This document shows, piece by piece, positions 1-10,328 of a DNA stretch of 64,000 nt. The DNA is taken from the NCBI GenBank assembly GCA_033239005.1, contig BSQZ01000001.1, positions 15,043,000 through 15,106,999 of the forward strand, written 5' to 3'. The DNA is from Lamellibrachia satsuma (Eukaryota; Annelida; Polychaeta; Sabellida; Siboglinidae). The number at the start of each line of letters is the position of its first letter. Within the stretch, counting starts at the first letter, position 1. The position numbers and the translations under genes were made by a program. A model generated the notes under the pieces. It made no database searches and was not told where the DNA came from. It saw only the letters and a program-made list of their open reading frames with translations.

Positions 1-25
1 CGTAAAAACAAAGCTTGCTACAGAA

Positions 26-1855
26 ATGACTACAAGCAATTCTTCAAAAGATCAAGTCTCGGGAGGGGAAGACAATCCGGTTGGATTGAATATGAAGTGT
101 TGCAGTGAAAGCCGCAAGGAAGCTGCCCCGCAGAACCTTCTTTCTCCCAGGACAACTACCCAAGTTGGTACATGGAACGTTCGTACTATGTATGAAACAG
201 GGAAGACCGCCCAGATTGCAGCAGAGATGAGGGGTACAAACTTGCCATACTCCGTCTCTGTGACACGAGATGGACGCGGTCAGGGCAGATTCGCCTGGCC
301 ACAGGCGAGACCCTTATTTATTAATTCAGGACATGAAGAAGAGGACGTTCCTCACACAGGAATGGCTGGAACCCTTCTGGACTGGAAGGCATTTTCATCC
401 CGCATCATTTCAGCAAGATTCCACACCAGAATATGCAGGTTACTGATTGTACAGTGCTATGCCCCAACAAACGATTCAGATGCAGAGAAAAAATCTGAGT
501 TCTATGGAAGACTCCAAGCAGTTGTGAACCAAAACGCAAAGAAAGATTTACTAATCATGATGGGTGACTTCAATGCCAAGATTGGAAAGGACAACATAGG
601 GAAAGATCTAGTCATGGGGAAGGAAGGCCTTGGTGAGATGAATGAGAATGGAGAACTATTCACCGACTTCTGCCACTTCAACAGTCTGGTTATCGGGGGA
701 AGTGTATTCCCACACAAGAGGATTCACAAGACCACATGGATTTCACCAGACCATCAGGCAGAGAACCAGATTGATCACATCTGTATCTCCAGTAGTTTTA
801 GAAGATCCCTGCAAGATGTCCGTTCCAAGAGGGGAGCTGATGTAGGAACCTGATCACAGGAAAAATTAAGTTCAAGCTCAAGAGATATCACCTAACGGCA
901 ACAAAACCAGGATTAAGATACAGCACTGAACTGTTGAGAGACATAACAACCAAGTACAGCTTCCAGTTGGAACTAGCAACCAGATACCAACTCCTGTCAA
1001 ACCTCACTGAAGATGATGCCACAGTGGAACAAGTGTGGCAAGAAAGCAAATCAGCATGGAAAGAAATATGCGACAAGATACTCGGTAAGAGAACAAGACA
1101 GCACAAAGATTGGATTTCAGCTGAAACCGTGGAGAAGGTAGCAGAAAGGAAACAAAATAAACAACAGCAAAACAAGAGCAGCCAAGACAGAAGCACACAT
1201 ACACCACATATACAGAAGCCAACAAGGAGGTAAAAAGAAGTGTAAAGCGTGATAAGAAAGACTTTGTAGAGAGACTGGCTGGCCAAGCAGAAAAAGCCAC
1301 AGGACAAAGAAATCTTAAAGAATTGTATGACATTACACAGAAGCTAGTGTGTACACGTCGTAAAGATGAACAACAGGTTATGGACAAAACTGGACAGGTG
1401 TTGACAAACCAAGCAGACCAACTCAACTGGTGGAAAGAGTATTTCGAAGAACTACTAAACTGATGAGCCTACAGATATACCTCCGGCTGAAACACCACTT
1501 TGCATCAACAATGACAGGCCATCAAAACAGGAAATCAGGAAAGCAATCTTGCAGTTGAAGAACGGGAAAGCACCGGGCCCAGATAGGCTGATACAGAGAC
1601 ATTAGTAGACTGTTTTTACCGGCTCTTTGGGAAGATCTGGGTTGAAGAAGAGATTCCAGAGGACTGGAGACATGGCCACTTGTCCAAGCTCCCCAAGAAA
1701 GGCAATTTGAAAGACTGCTAAAACTGGAGGGGCATCACATTACTGTCAATACCAGGAAAAATGTTCAACAGGATTCTTCTGGAAAGAATGAAAACAGAGG
1801 TTGACAGACTATTGCGGGAGGAATGTTTCTGTGCATTCTAATGTCTGTTCAAAGA
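26..1855 (+). pseudogene. Decayed RTE-type non-LTR retrotransposon, 5' part (endonuclease plus start of RT)
   Basis: The first reading frame (26-853) carries an apurinic-type endonuclease/exonuclease/phosphatase domain. It shows the opening WNVRTMYETGK motif, a PTNDSD stretch, a GDFNAKIG motif, and NQIDHICI near the end, all typical of RTE-like LINE endonucleases. Around residues 70-90 the frame is scrambled, and it stops at 853 where a family member would read on, so frameshifts are present. The continuation is visible in other frames: a linker at 934-1233, then the RT entry motif (KNGKAPGPD) near 1555-1580 and a 'NW(R)GI' finger region near 1725. Similarity fades near 1855. The RT palm and catalytic motifs are absent. 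It lies downstream of, and facing, the truncated DRC12-like gene. I see no intact protein; it is a dead copy. Confidence 0.8.
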
Positions 1856-2315
1856 CTTTCATAAATCCACCCAAGAAACTGAGTTTAAAAGTGGTAGATT
1901 GTGGCTGGTGTACTTTGAAGCTGCCTGATCAAATTTCCAGTGAGTTTTCTCAATGTCAGTGATTTATTGAGTCCTTCAAACCTTCTATCTTTGGCCAATC
2001 TTTACTTATGTGTTAAATTCTTGTCCTTCACAAGGCTTTGGGTAACAAAGCAAGATTGTACACACTAATTAGAATAAGTGGGAATCTGAAGTGTTGTTTC
2101 TTACATGTCGAAGACAGGCTAGCAGTTACTCCATACACTATATCATGTTTTTTTAAAGCAGGACCAAAATAAGTGGGAAAAGTGTGATAAACAGAAAACT
2201 TGCATGCTCTCATGGTGCCATGGTGGCAACAATTTTAAGCAGCATCCCAAGCAAGCAAATGCAATATGATCAGCAATGACATACTTAACCAGAGGTATGT
2301 CAGTGTTACATTTAC

Positions 2316-4373
2316 CTAGATTTGCAGAAAGCTGCTGTACATCTATCTCCAGCATGGTGTTCCTCAGGCCCATCTCATGCTGCATGGTCTTGTATTGCCG
2401 AGAGATGTCTGCAAGGGCCACATGAACAACATAAGTAAGCTGTCTGTCACTATACACATATTTGTCACTGCATATTTATACATCACAAAACATATGGATA
2501 TTATTAGTTTTGAGTGTATCTGAAAAGAGAGTACAATAAATGATGCTGCAATTAATTTTATATTACTCAGTTTCTTATTTTTTCAAGTTCAGTCTGTTGC
2601 ATTTTAACTAAAATAAATATTTGCTGGCGACAAAATAAAAAGTATTGTTATGTTTGTATTTTATACCTTAAAATTCCTTTAAAAAATATTGTAACAGAAC
2701 AGCTTACCAAATAAATATTGGCATACATTGTACCTGCAAGACTTACCTGCATTCACAGACAACTGCTCGTTAGCTTTTTCATCTAATGTTTTCTCTGCTT
2801 CTTGCATTCGCTCCTTCCAGTCTTCGCTGGCGGCCCGTGACCTGCGTGCCAGCTCTTTCCTCACAGCTGCACACACAACCATGTCTGTATCACACTTCCT
2901 ACAGCATTCACTGCGACATGCAACATCTCTCTCATGAATACTTATTTAGGAAACCATGCATAATAGCAATATAGGAGTTCTTTACTGGTAGTTTAAATAG
3001 AAGCTATTATTTATGCTAAATAATTAATTATCTTGCTATGTGGGGTTCCCCCAAAAGTTAAACTTAATGAGAGCTCACAAATGCATTCATAATGCATTTC
3101 TGAGGTCTAATTTAAACATTATGCGCTGCATGGAGCATATCACATGCTGCAAGGGGGCCCCAAAGCTGCAAAGGGACCTTTAAGCTGCAAGGGGAACTAA
3201 AATTTGTTGATGGGGATCATGGCCCCCCCCATGAATCTATTGTACACCTGTGCTGCTAAGCAAATTGAACATAAATACAATAAATGCCGCATATATTAAA
3301 TAAAATGTACATGGAAGAATGCTGGAGAGTGGAGACACAAGACTGTGGAGAAAGATAGGAATGAAAGCAGTGCAGCATTTCATTCATTGGCATCCATCAA
3401 AGTTAAAAGATAATGGAGTTATGGAGGTGACATCAATGTTTTGCACAAAATCAATACTTGCAAGTAAATCAAGATGACTTACCCAGGTGTTCCTTCAGCA
3501 TTTCTATTTCCTCTAAAGCTTTTTTGTATTTATCTTCAATCTGGAGTTCTCCATCTGGAATAGTAAAAGCAATATATGAGCTATAGCTGCAGTGTTCAAA
3601 GTATTTCTTATTAGTGGGTACAGCAATACACACAGGGTTTTGAAAAGGGAGGTTCAAGCATACACAGTCAGCTGGGGATTTCTGGGATGACTTCTACAAA
3701 ATGTCACAGTTAAAGCAAAATTAAATATCTCAAAAAGGGAGGTTCGCACATGTATATAAAACTATATGCAAACATGCAGTCACTCACACGTGGGCCCCTC
3801 ACATGTAAATGCGTGCATGTGCTTATATGAGTAAGACAATTAGCTATTTCAAAAAGTGCATTATCATTGACATTGCCATTGGTCATGCTAAATAAGCATG
3901 GGAATGGAATAGTCAATGGGTGCGTAGAATTTCTCAGATTGTGTTAAAAGTTATGTTAAGTAAATAAAAATAGCTTCCACATGTTTTTAATGCTGCGCAG
4001 CCTATATAGGCTGTATATGTACAATCAGTAATATGTTACGTTTTCATTTGTTCTGCATTTGCAAGTCTCGAGACAAGATGCAGTGAAACATGTTGATGAT
4101 GGAAGAGTAGCCCCAACCCCAAGCCAAGGCCAAAGGCTAGATTAGACCAAGTGGCAAGTGGTTCCAGCACCGTCATGACATTGTCATTGCCACTGCCATT
4201 AGCACTGCCCATTGCGCTGGCATTCTAGTACTATTGTTATATTGGCATTGGCATTGCCATTGCCTTGCCTTGGGCTTGGCATTGGCAATTGCCTTGGTTT
4301 GGATATTAATTATTATGTAAAATATACCATCTTTGCCCTTCTTCTTTCCGCCCTTTTTTTTCTTCGGCGGCAT
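2316..4373 (-). CDS. Partial DRC12/CCDC153-like coiled-coil gene, copy 1 (exons 1-4)
   Basis: Four exons join in phase on the minus strand: 4373-4328, 3554-3483, 2866-2747 and 2408-2316. They encode a lysine-rich start (MPPKKKKGGKKKGKD) followed by charged coiled coil, including ARRSRAASEDWKERM and DISRQYKTMQHEMGLRN. CCDC153/DRC12, a small subunit of the nexin-dynein regulatory complex of motile cilia, has the same order: an MPPK start, an ARRxxASED helix and an xxSRQxxxxQ helix. Exons 2, 3 and 4 are 72, 120 and 93 nt, identical in size and phase to the complete copy at 39685-44629, so this is a paralogue. The exons for the C-terminal helix are not found between 2315 and 1. They may lie left of the window or be lost; RTE debris occupies that side. 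The frame is intact throughout, so it may still be active. Confidence 0.72.
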
Positions 4374-4599
4374 TTCTATAGACTTCGCGAACTAATACGT
4401 CGATATCGGTACACAAAGACACGTTTCAGCTAAAACCTAGGGTTAGTGATGTGTTTATTTACAAATGGCCGTTTTCGCCTTTTATCGCTACAGCTCGTTT
4501 CCAAGGACTGTCCGAGTTCAAGTGGTGCCCTCTGCCGGACAGGTGTGAGTAGTGCCCTCTGTGGGGACAGGCTTGAGTATTTTTGGCAAAACAAGCGAA
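4374..4599. promoter_or_regulatory. Short head-to-head intergenic region, likely bidirectional promoter
   Basis: Only 226 bp separate the divergent start codons of the DRC12-like gene (minus) and VPS26C (plus), so both promoters and 5' UTRs must lie here. A GTGCCCTCTG...GGACAGG...TGAGTA module occurs twice in imperfect tandem at about 4532-4580. I see no clear TATA box. Bidirectional use is inferred from spacing. Confidence 0.5.
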
Positions 4600-7500
4600 A
4601 TGGCAACGCTGGATGTTAGGCTAAAGAAAGTTAGCAAAATATATCATGCAGGGGTATGTATTCAAAATCACAATAACATATATTGTTATACAAATCATAC
4701 ACACATGTTTGAAAAATAGATAGATATAAAAATCGTTATAATAACCGATCTTTACTCCTATAAACGTGCTGGGCAAATGAGCGATAACATTAAACATTCT
4801 GCCAGTTCTGAAGTCCGGTTGTTTATGCTGCTGATCTCTGACATCTGTCACTCAGGACAGTTATTCAGATGTGTGATTGTAATAAAATCAAAATTCGTGT
4901 ATTTAATTTTTAGACACAGAAAGCCCCTCCTTATCCTTGATTGAGGGGGTGTGGCAGGATGTGAGAAGTGGGAGGGTGGTCCTAAACATTTGTGGGACGT
5001 CGTTGTTCTCAAAAAAGGTCACAGGTGGGATTGGTGGGAGGGGTTTTTAAAAATGGTAGGAAGTTAACCCCGCAAACAGGTGAGAAATTGAGATCCCTGA
5101 CACCCCCATTTTGATTACTGAATGTTAAGTTAAGCGTAAGATTTATTAACAATACTACATGCAGACAGTGAGTTCCATATGTAGATATACAGTTCTAAAA
5201 AACTTACATGTTGCTTTGTTTTGGTTGATCCTAAAAAAAGTACGTTTGCAGGTGTCTGGTGACATAAACCACTTGAATCATAAAGATTGGTTGACTGACT
5301 GTGGTTTCTTTTATTTGGGCTATCATTACAAGAGATTCATTTGGTGTTGGAAGCTGTTGAATATTTGGGGAACCAAAGTTGGTTTTTGCAAGTATATTGG
5401 GGGCTAACGTATACTCAACATATACCTACCCAATATATTGTGGGGGTGCACTTCCCACGATTCTGATGCCTATGCGTATGAACAAGATTGTTATCCAAAG
5501 CAATAAGCTTCAGATGGCAGTGGACAAAGAAGTTATGAAATATATTGTTCATGGCTCCAAGATTCCATTAGAAAGTAATAATTTACACTTACTTTGGAGC
5601 AAACATGTTAACGAATGTGACGTTTCAACCCGTTTACTGCAGACCTTGTTCACGCACTGATGACCTATGTTGTGGCTCAGATTCTTGCGGAATAATCAGG
5701 TTGTAGATGGGGGTAGGTGGTATATCCCTGGTCTCAATTCATGGTGGGGCCTCTCTGCTTGATGTAGATTGCCTCCTTCACGTTTCTCTTGTGCCAGTTT
5801 TGTTCTCTGTCCAGGACTTTGGTGTTGTCCATGGACACTGAGTGTCCTGTGACCAGGCAGAGGTCTCCTACCCCTGTAGGTTTATCTAGGCTTGTATGTT
5901 CCTTGAACCTCTGGCTGAGTGTTCACTTTGTGAACAAGGTCCACAGTAGATGGGTCATAACGTCGCATTTGTTTAAATTTTTGCTCCAGAGTAAGTGTAA
6001 ATTATAACGTTCTGACAAAGAAGTTGTTGGCTTATTGAGAGTCTAATAAGTAGTCTAATAATATAGGCTGCTGAACTTTGTCATAATTTACAAATACATA
6101 GGCTGGTTTTTAAGGTGGGTGTGATAGAACAACAGTTGGAGAACTGGACTGTCACTTGAGACTTGAGCACAGTATTGCATTCAAGGAGGCTTTTTTCAAT
6201 ATTCAATATCTCCATTAATCTTGCATTTTTTAAGGAAGTAGAAAAGATTTTAGATGGAATTGGAATTTATCCAAAGGAAATTGAATGGAAATTATTTAAA
6301 TTGCACAGAAACTAAAATTGGTTAAAAAGTGTGTGACTAGTCACACATATATGGAGAAGTAATTAACAAATAACTGTATTATTTATCCAGATCACAGTGG
6401 GGAATGATTCTGTCAGTGTAAACTGAGATTCCTGAATGTCTGTTTTATTGCACGACTTCATTCAACACATGAACACAAGAACAACAACTGTTGTTTAGTA
6501 CATAGACATTTTGTTGTTGTTTAGTACATAGACATGTTGTTGTTGTTTATTACGTAGCATGTTGTTGTTGTTATCCAGGAGCTGGTGTCAGGAGTGGTGG
6601 TCATTCAGAGCAAGGGCGAGTTGCACCACCAGGGTATTTCCCTTACCATGGATGGTACCGTTAGTCTTCAGCTAAGTGCCAAGAATGTTGGCATGTTTGA
6701 AGCTTTCTATCGCTCTATCAAGGTATTGTCTGGTACCACATTCATTTAGTATTAAATGCCAAGGCTAAGCTAAGAAGTAGAGGAAAATGTGTAGTCAGGT
6801 TGTGTGGAGTCAGTAAGTGTTTTTGAACAAAATAGATTTTGTTTAAATAATAAAGAAAAAATGTGTGTATTGTTGCCTGGCATCTGAGGCTAGCCCACAT
6901 ACACATACATTGTTTCATCATTGCTGTTTGCAACTTGACACATTCACTGGGCTAATGTCAGATTATTTTTGTTGTTAGCCAATCAATCTCCTGATGTGCT
7001 CGGTGGAAATCACAAAGCCTGGGAAGCTGCCTTCCGGAAAGACAGAAATCCCATTCGAAATGCCTCTGAAAGCAAAAGGGAACAAGACCTTATATGAAAC
7101 ATTCCATGGAGTTTTTGTTAATATTCAGGTGTATATTGATAAGTATGCTATATTATTTATATAGTGTCAGCTTATCCATGGTCTATAAAAATTTGTTGTA
7201 GCTATTGTTATTAAGTTAGAATTTACTGTAAATTCAGCAACAATAATTATTTATATTTATTTAGTAAAGATTTCAGTTAAGTCTCTCTTTTGACGATGTT
7301 CATCAAATATATAGATAGTTTTCAAATGTACTCAACTCCAGTAACACTAATACAATGACAAAGTGCAGACAATTTAATTCCTGGTTCTGTTCATTTAACA
7401 GTTTAATTAATTAAATTAATTTGGTATGTTGTCTTGAGATTATGCCTCCTGGAATACACAGTGGAAAGTGGAAATGGCGAATACTATTCTAGTTGAATCT

Positions 7501-10328
7501 GTTTTAGTACACAGTTCGTGTTGAATTGAGGAGATCCTTGTTGAGTAAGGATTTGCAGAAACAATGTGAATTCATTGTTGAGTACAAGGTAGGACAGCTG
7601 TACAGTTTTCTGCAGTTTTAAATTAATGTTTAAATGAAAAACAATTAGGCTTAGCATGTCAATTACATTTTAAGCATTGCCTGTTTGCTGCCTTGTTTTA
7701 CACGACTGCTTAATGTTGTATTTTGTTTTACCCAAATTATTTCTGTTAAAAAATTTTGACAAAAGTTAAAAGGAAATATCATGACATCTAGTAAGTACTA
7801 TTACCACCATATAATGCAAATGAAGAATCACTGAATGTTGTGTGAATGTGTGTTTCTCACTGACAGCAACAAGATGAGATGGCTCACAAGAAACCCATCA
7901 ATTTCACCATCACTCCAAGCACTATACAGAACGTGCACGAGGTTCTATTTTCACTTATGTTTTAAAATGTATACTAAATTGTCAGTGCTTTTCATTGTTT
8001 GACATTTTAAAATGTAAACTAAATTGTCCACTTTTCACTGTTTGTCATTTAAAGTATATATTAAATAGTCAGTGCTTTTCACTTGTTGACATTTAGTATT
8101 TATGCAAATTTACAAATATGTGTAAGGAAACACAAGTAATGAGCACAACAAGACGGACTTGTGCAGCAATCTAACAGTCGCTGTTACGTAAGTCACTACA
8201 GCATCCAGAGAAACAGAATCTCATGTTTTTAAAACTTAAGCTTATCTTCATTTACAGAAACAGAAAATTCCAAACTTCAAAATCAGCGGCCATCTTGATT
8301 CTGTCAACTGTTGCATCACACGACCATTCACTGGGGAGGTTGGTTCAACTGTACACCTTGAAACACTGTCATTCCACAATTTCTTTTGTGAATTAGAATT
8401 TGTTCATATACCTGTACTTGTGAATAACTTGTGTGAGTGTTACACTAGTATCACAAGTGTTGTGTGAGTGTTGCACTAGTATCATAAGTGTTGTGTGTTG
8501 CACTAGTATCATAAGTGTTGTGTGAGTGTTTTGTAAATGTAGCAGGATGATGTTGACCTAAATAATTAGTTGGAAGAAATGAAAGTGGGATAACCGGACG
8601 TTGATCAAAATGACAGTATCACAGTGACAGCATTCACTGTCAGTATGTTCTGATGACGTCGCCTGACTGCACAGTTTGTTAATTGCCAGTGTGTGTGTTA
8701 AGATTGTAGTGGAGAGGTCTGAGGCAGCCATCAAGTCAGTGGAACTACAGCTGGTGCGGGTGGAGACGTGTGGCTGTGCTGAGGGTTATGCCAAGGAATG
8801 TGAGTGCACTCTTCAAATACACACATTGCTCATTATTATATTCTTTTACATACACCTTAAATACCCTTTAGTTTGGAGCATAGTGGTAACTGTGGACACA
8901 TTCATATTCTTTCTGTTGTCAGCCAATGAACCTTCTGATGTGCTTGGTGGAAATCACAAAGCCAGGCAATATTGTGAAGTAAATGTTAACAGACTGTTGT
9001 GTAGAATGAATTTATATATGAAATCCATTGTCATTACTATTAAATTTTAGTTACAGAATAGTTTATAATTGAAATACATAATTTCACGTTAATCGGTAAA
9101 GTTGAGATGTGGCATTTCATATGCCTATTTTTTAAAACTAGATTAATTAATAAATGCAGTTAGGAATGTATACTACTGAGTGTGTTGTTGTCAGCAACAG
9201 AGATACAGAACATACAGATTGCAGAGGGTGATGTCTGTCGCAATCTCTCACTGCCTATTTACATGATCTTCCCGCGCCTGTTTACCTGTCCGACACTTGC
9301 TACCAACAACTTCAAAGTGGGTGAGTCGTCAACACTTTCACTCCCTGGCTTCTGGAAAGTAGTTTGCATTTAGGTCCTTCAAACTATGCACATTTATAAT
9401 TAAATACATCTGTACACCTCAAGTATAATGTGGGGAGAAAGATGGCAGTAAATACTTACTATATATGTGTAATGAGTAATTCTTTTCACAAGATATTTAT
9501 TGTTAGCCCCACGACTCCAGCTTTGATAGCTGTTTCCTGACATCTCCCCATCTCTTCAATCTCTGTTGTAGAGCATCTGTCCATTTAGTTCAGTTAAAAC
9601 TCCATCCTCAACTGATTAGCCTATCGCAAATCCAGTTTATTGATATCCAAATGTGTAGTGTGTGAATAGTTTATGTAACACCCGCAGCCAATTTTGAATA
9701 AAAAAATAGCTTTTTTCTAATCGTCAAAAGAATCGATTTTAGTCGTTAGATCTGGTAAGGCTCAAAATAGTGGCTATTCAAAATGGTCAACACTGTTCGG
9801 GTCAATGCCGACCATCGGTGTGACTTCCATCCTCTCGCCCATCACATGACAATGTTAAAAAAATTCACAAGTTTTCAATGTTTCCATTTTTACTCCCCTT
9901 AATGTTTGACTAAAAAGTAATTTAATAGTTGTCTGATGATTTCACAAAAAACTACATACAAAGGTTGCATAAACGAGTTAGCATGTTGCAGTGGACACTA
10001 GGTAGGTTTGATTTTTTCGCAAAATTTATTTTAAATGAGATAGCAAAAAATCAAGTTGAGGAAGTACCTTTAACGCAACTGTAAAAATGGTGTTCAACAC
10101 TAAGTGTTAGAGAACATGAAATCCTGTGGGATTTTAATATAAATTTGTTACATAATATATTGAAATGTCTTGATTCAGGAAAAAAAATGAGTATATTTAT
10201 TTTAGAACATTCATTTGAATGTAAGGAAATTTTTCTTGGTTTCAGAGTTTGATCTCAACATTGTGATCGTATTCCAAGATGACCATTTGGTGACAGAAAA
10301 TTTCCCCATCAAGTTGACAAGGTTCTGA
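4600..10328 (+). CDS. VPS26C: VPS26C (DSCR3), arrestin-fold subunit of the Retriever/Commander endosomal recycling complex
   Basis: Nine exons with GT-AG boundaries: 4600-4653, 6579-6722, 6979-7128, 7508-7588, 7867-7941, 8258-8338, 8703-8799, 9195-9320, 10246-10328. The coding sum is 891 nt, or 296 aa, close to the known length of about 297. The protein starts MATLDVRLKKVSKIYHAG and keeps family signatures: SGVVVIQSKGELHHQGISLT, FHGVFVNIQYTVR, SEAAIKSVELQLVRVETCG, PIYMIFPRLFTCPTL and the C-terminal TENFPIKLTRF. VPS26C is the VPS26-like, two-lobed arrestin-fold protein that joins VPS35L and VPS29 in Retriever for SNX17-dependent retrieval of membrane cargo from endosomes. Introns carry short tandem repeats, a Penelope-type remnant (intron 1) and a stray duplicate of exon 3 (intron 7). 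AATAAA near 11326 could be a distal polyadenylation signal. Confidence 0.95.
5577..6006 (-). mobile_element. Penelope-like/GIY-YIG element remnant flanked by inverted repeats, in VPS26C intron 1
   Basis: On the minus strand at about 5930-5710 a broken frame reads RFKEHTSLDKPTG, then VTGHSVSMDNTKVLDRE, KRNVKEAIYIKQRGPTMN and DQGY. This is the layout of the C-terminal GIY-YIG nuclease tail of Penelope-like or related retroelements. Stop codons interrupt it. The fragment is bracketed by inverted arms of about 55 bp: 5577-5631 on the left and 5951-6006 on the right. Both contain ATTTACACTTACT and GGAGCA when read in matching orientation. No reverse transcriptase domain remains. Confidence 0.6.
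6485..6578 (+). repeat. Tandem GTTGTT/TAGTACATAGACAT repeat abutting the VPS26C exon 2 acceptor
   Basis: Three to four imperfect units of about 30 bp, each GTTGTTGTT plus TTAGTACATAGACAT, run directly into the 3' splice site at 6577-6578. The T/G-rich repeat forms the polypyrimidine-like tract of exon 2. Confidence 0.75.
7942..8110 (+). repeat. About 58-bp tandem repeat, three degenerate copies, in VPS26C intron 5
   Basis: The module TTAAAATGTATACTAAATTGTC...TTTTCA...GTTTGACAT occurs three times with divergence, starting just after the donor of the exon ending at 7941. No coding potential is evident. Confidence 0.65.
8428..8532 (+). repeat. About 33-bp tandem repeat in VPS26C intron 6
   Basis: Three to four units of TGTGAGTGTT(A/G)CACTAGTATCA(C/T)AAGTGT, one shortened by a few bases. 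It is a local minisatellite. Confidence 0.75.
8925..8995 (+). pseudogene. Duplicated, decayed VPS26C exon 3 fragment inside intron 7
   Basis: This stretch resembles the intron 2/exon 3 junction of the same gene (6970-7035): the acceptor context, then CCAATxAAxCTxCTGATGTGCT and GGTGGAAATCACAAAGCC. In the exon frame it reads PMNLLMCLVEITKPG like the real exon 3, then diverges. It keeps an acceptor-like TTGTCAG and has a GTAAAT donor-like site about 60 bp on. Including it between exons 7 and 8 is not needed to rebuild the protein. Confidence 0.75.
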
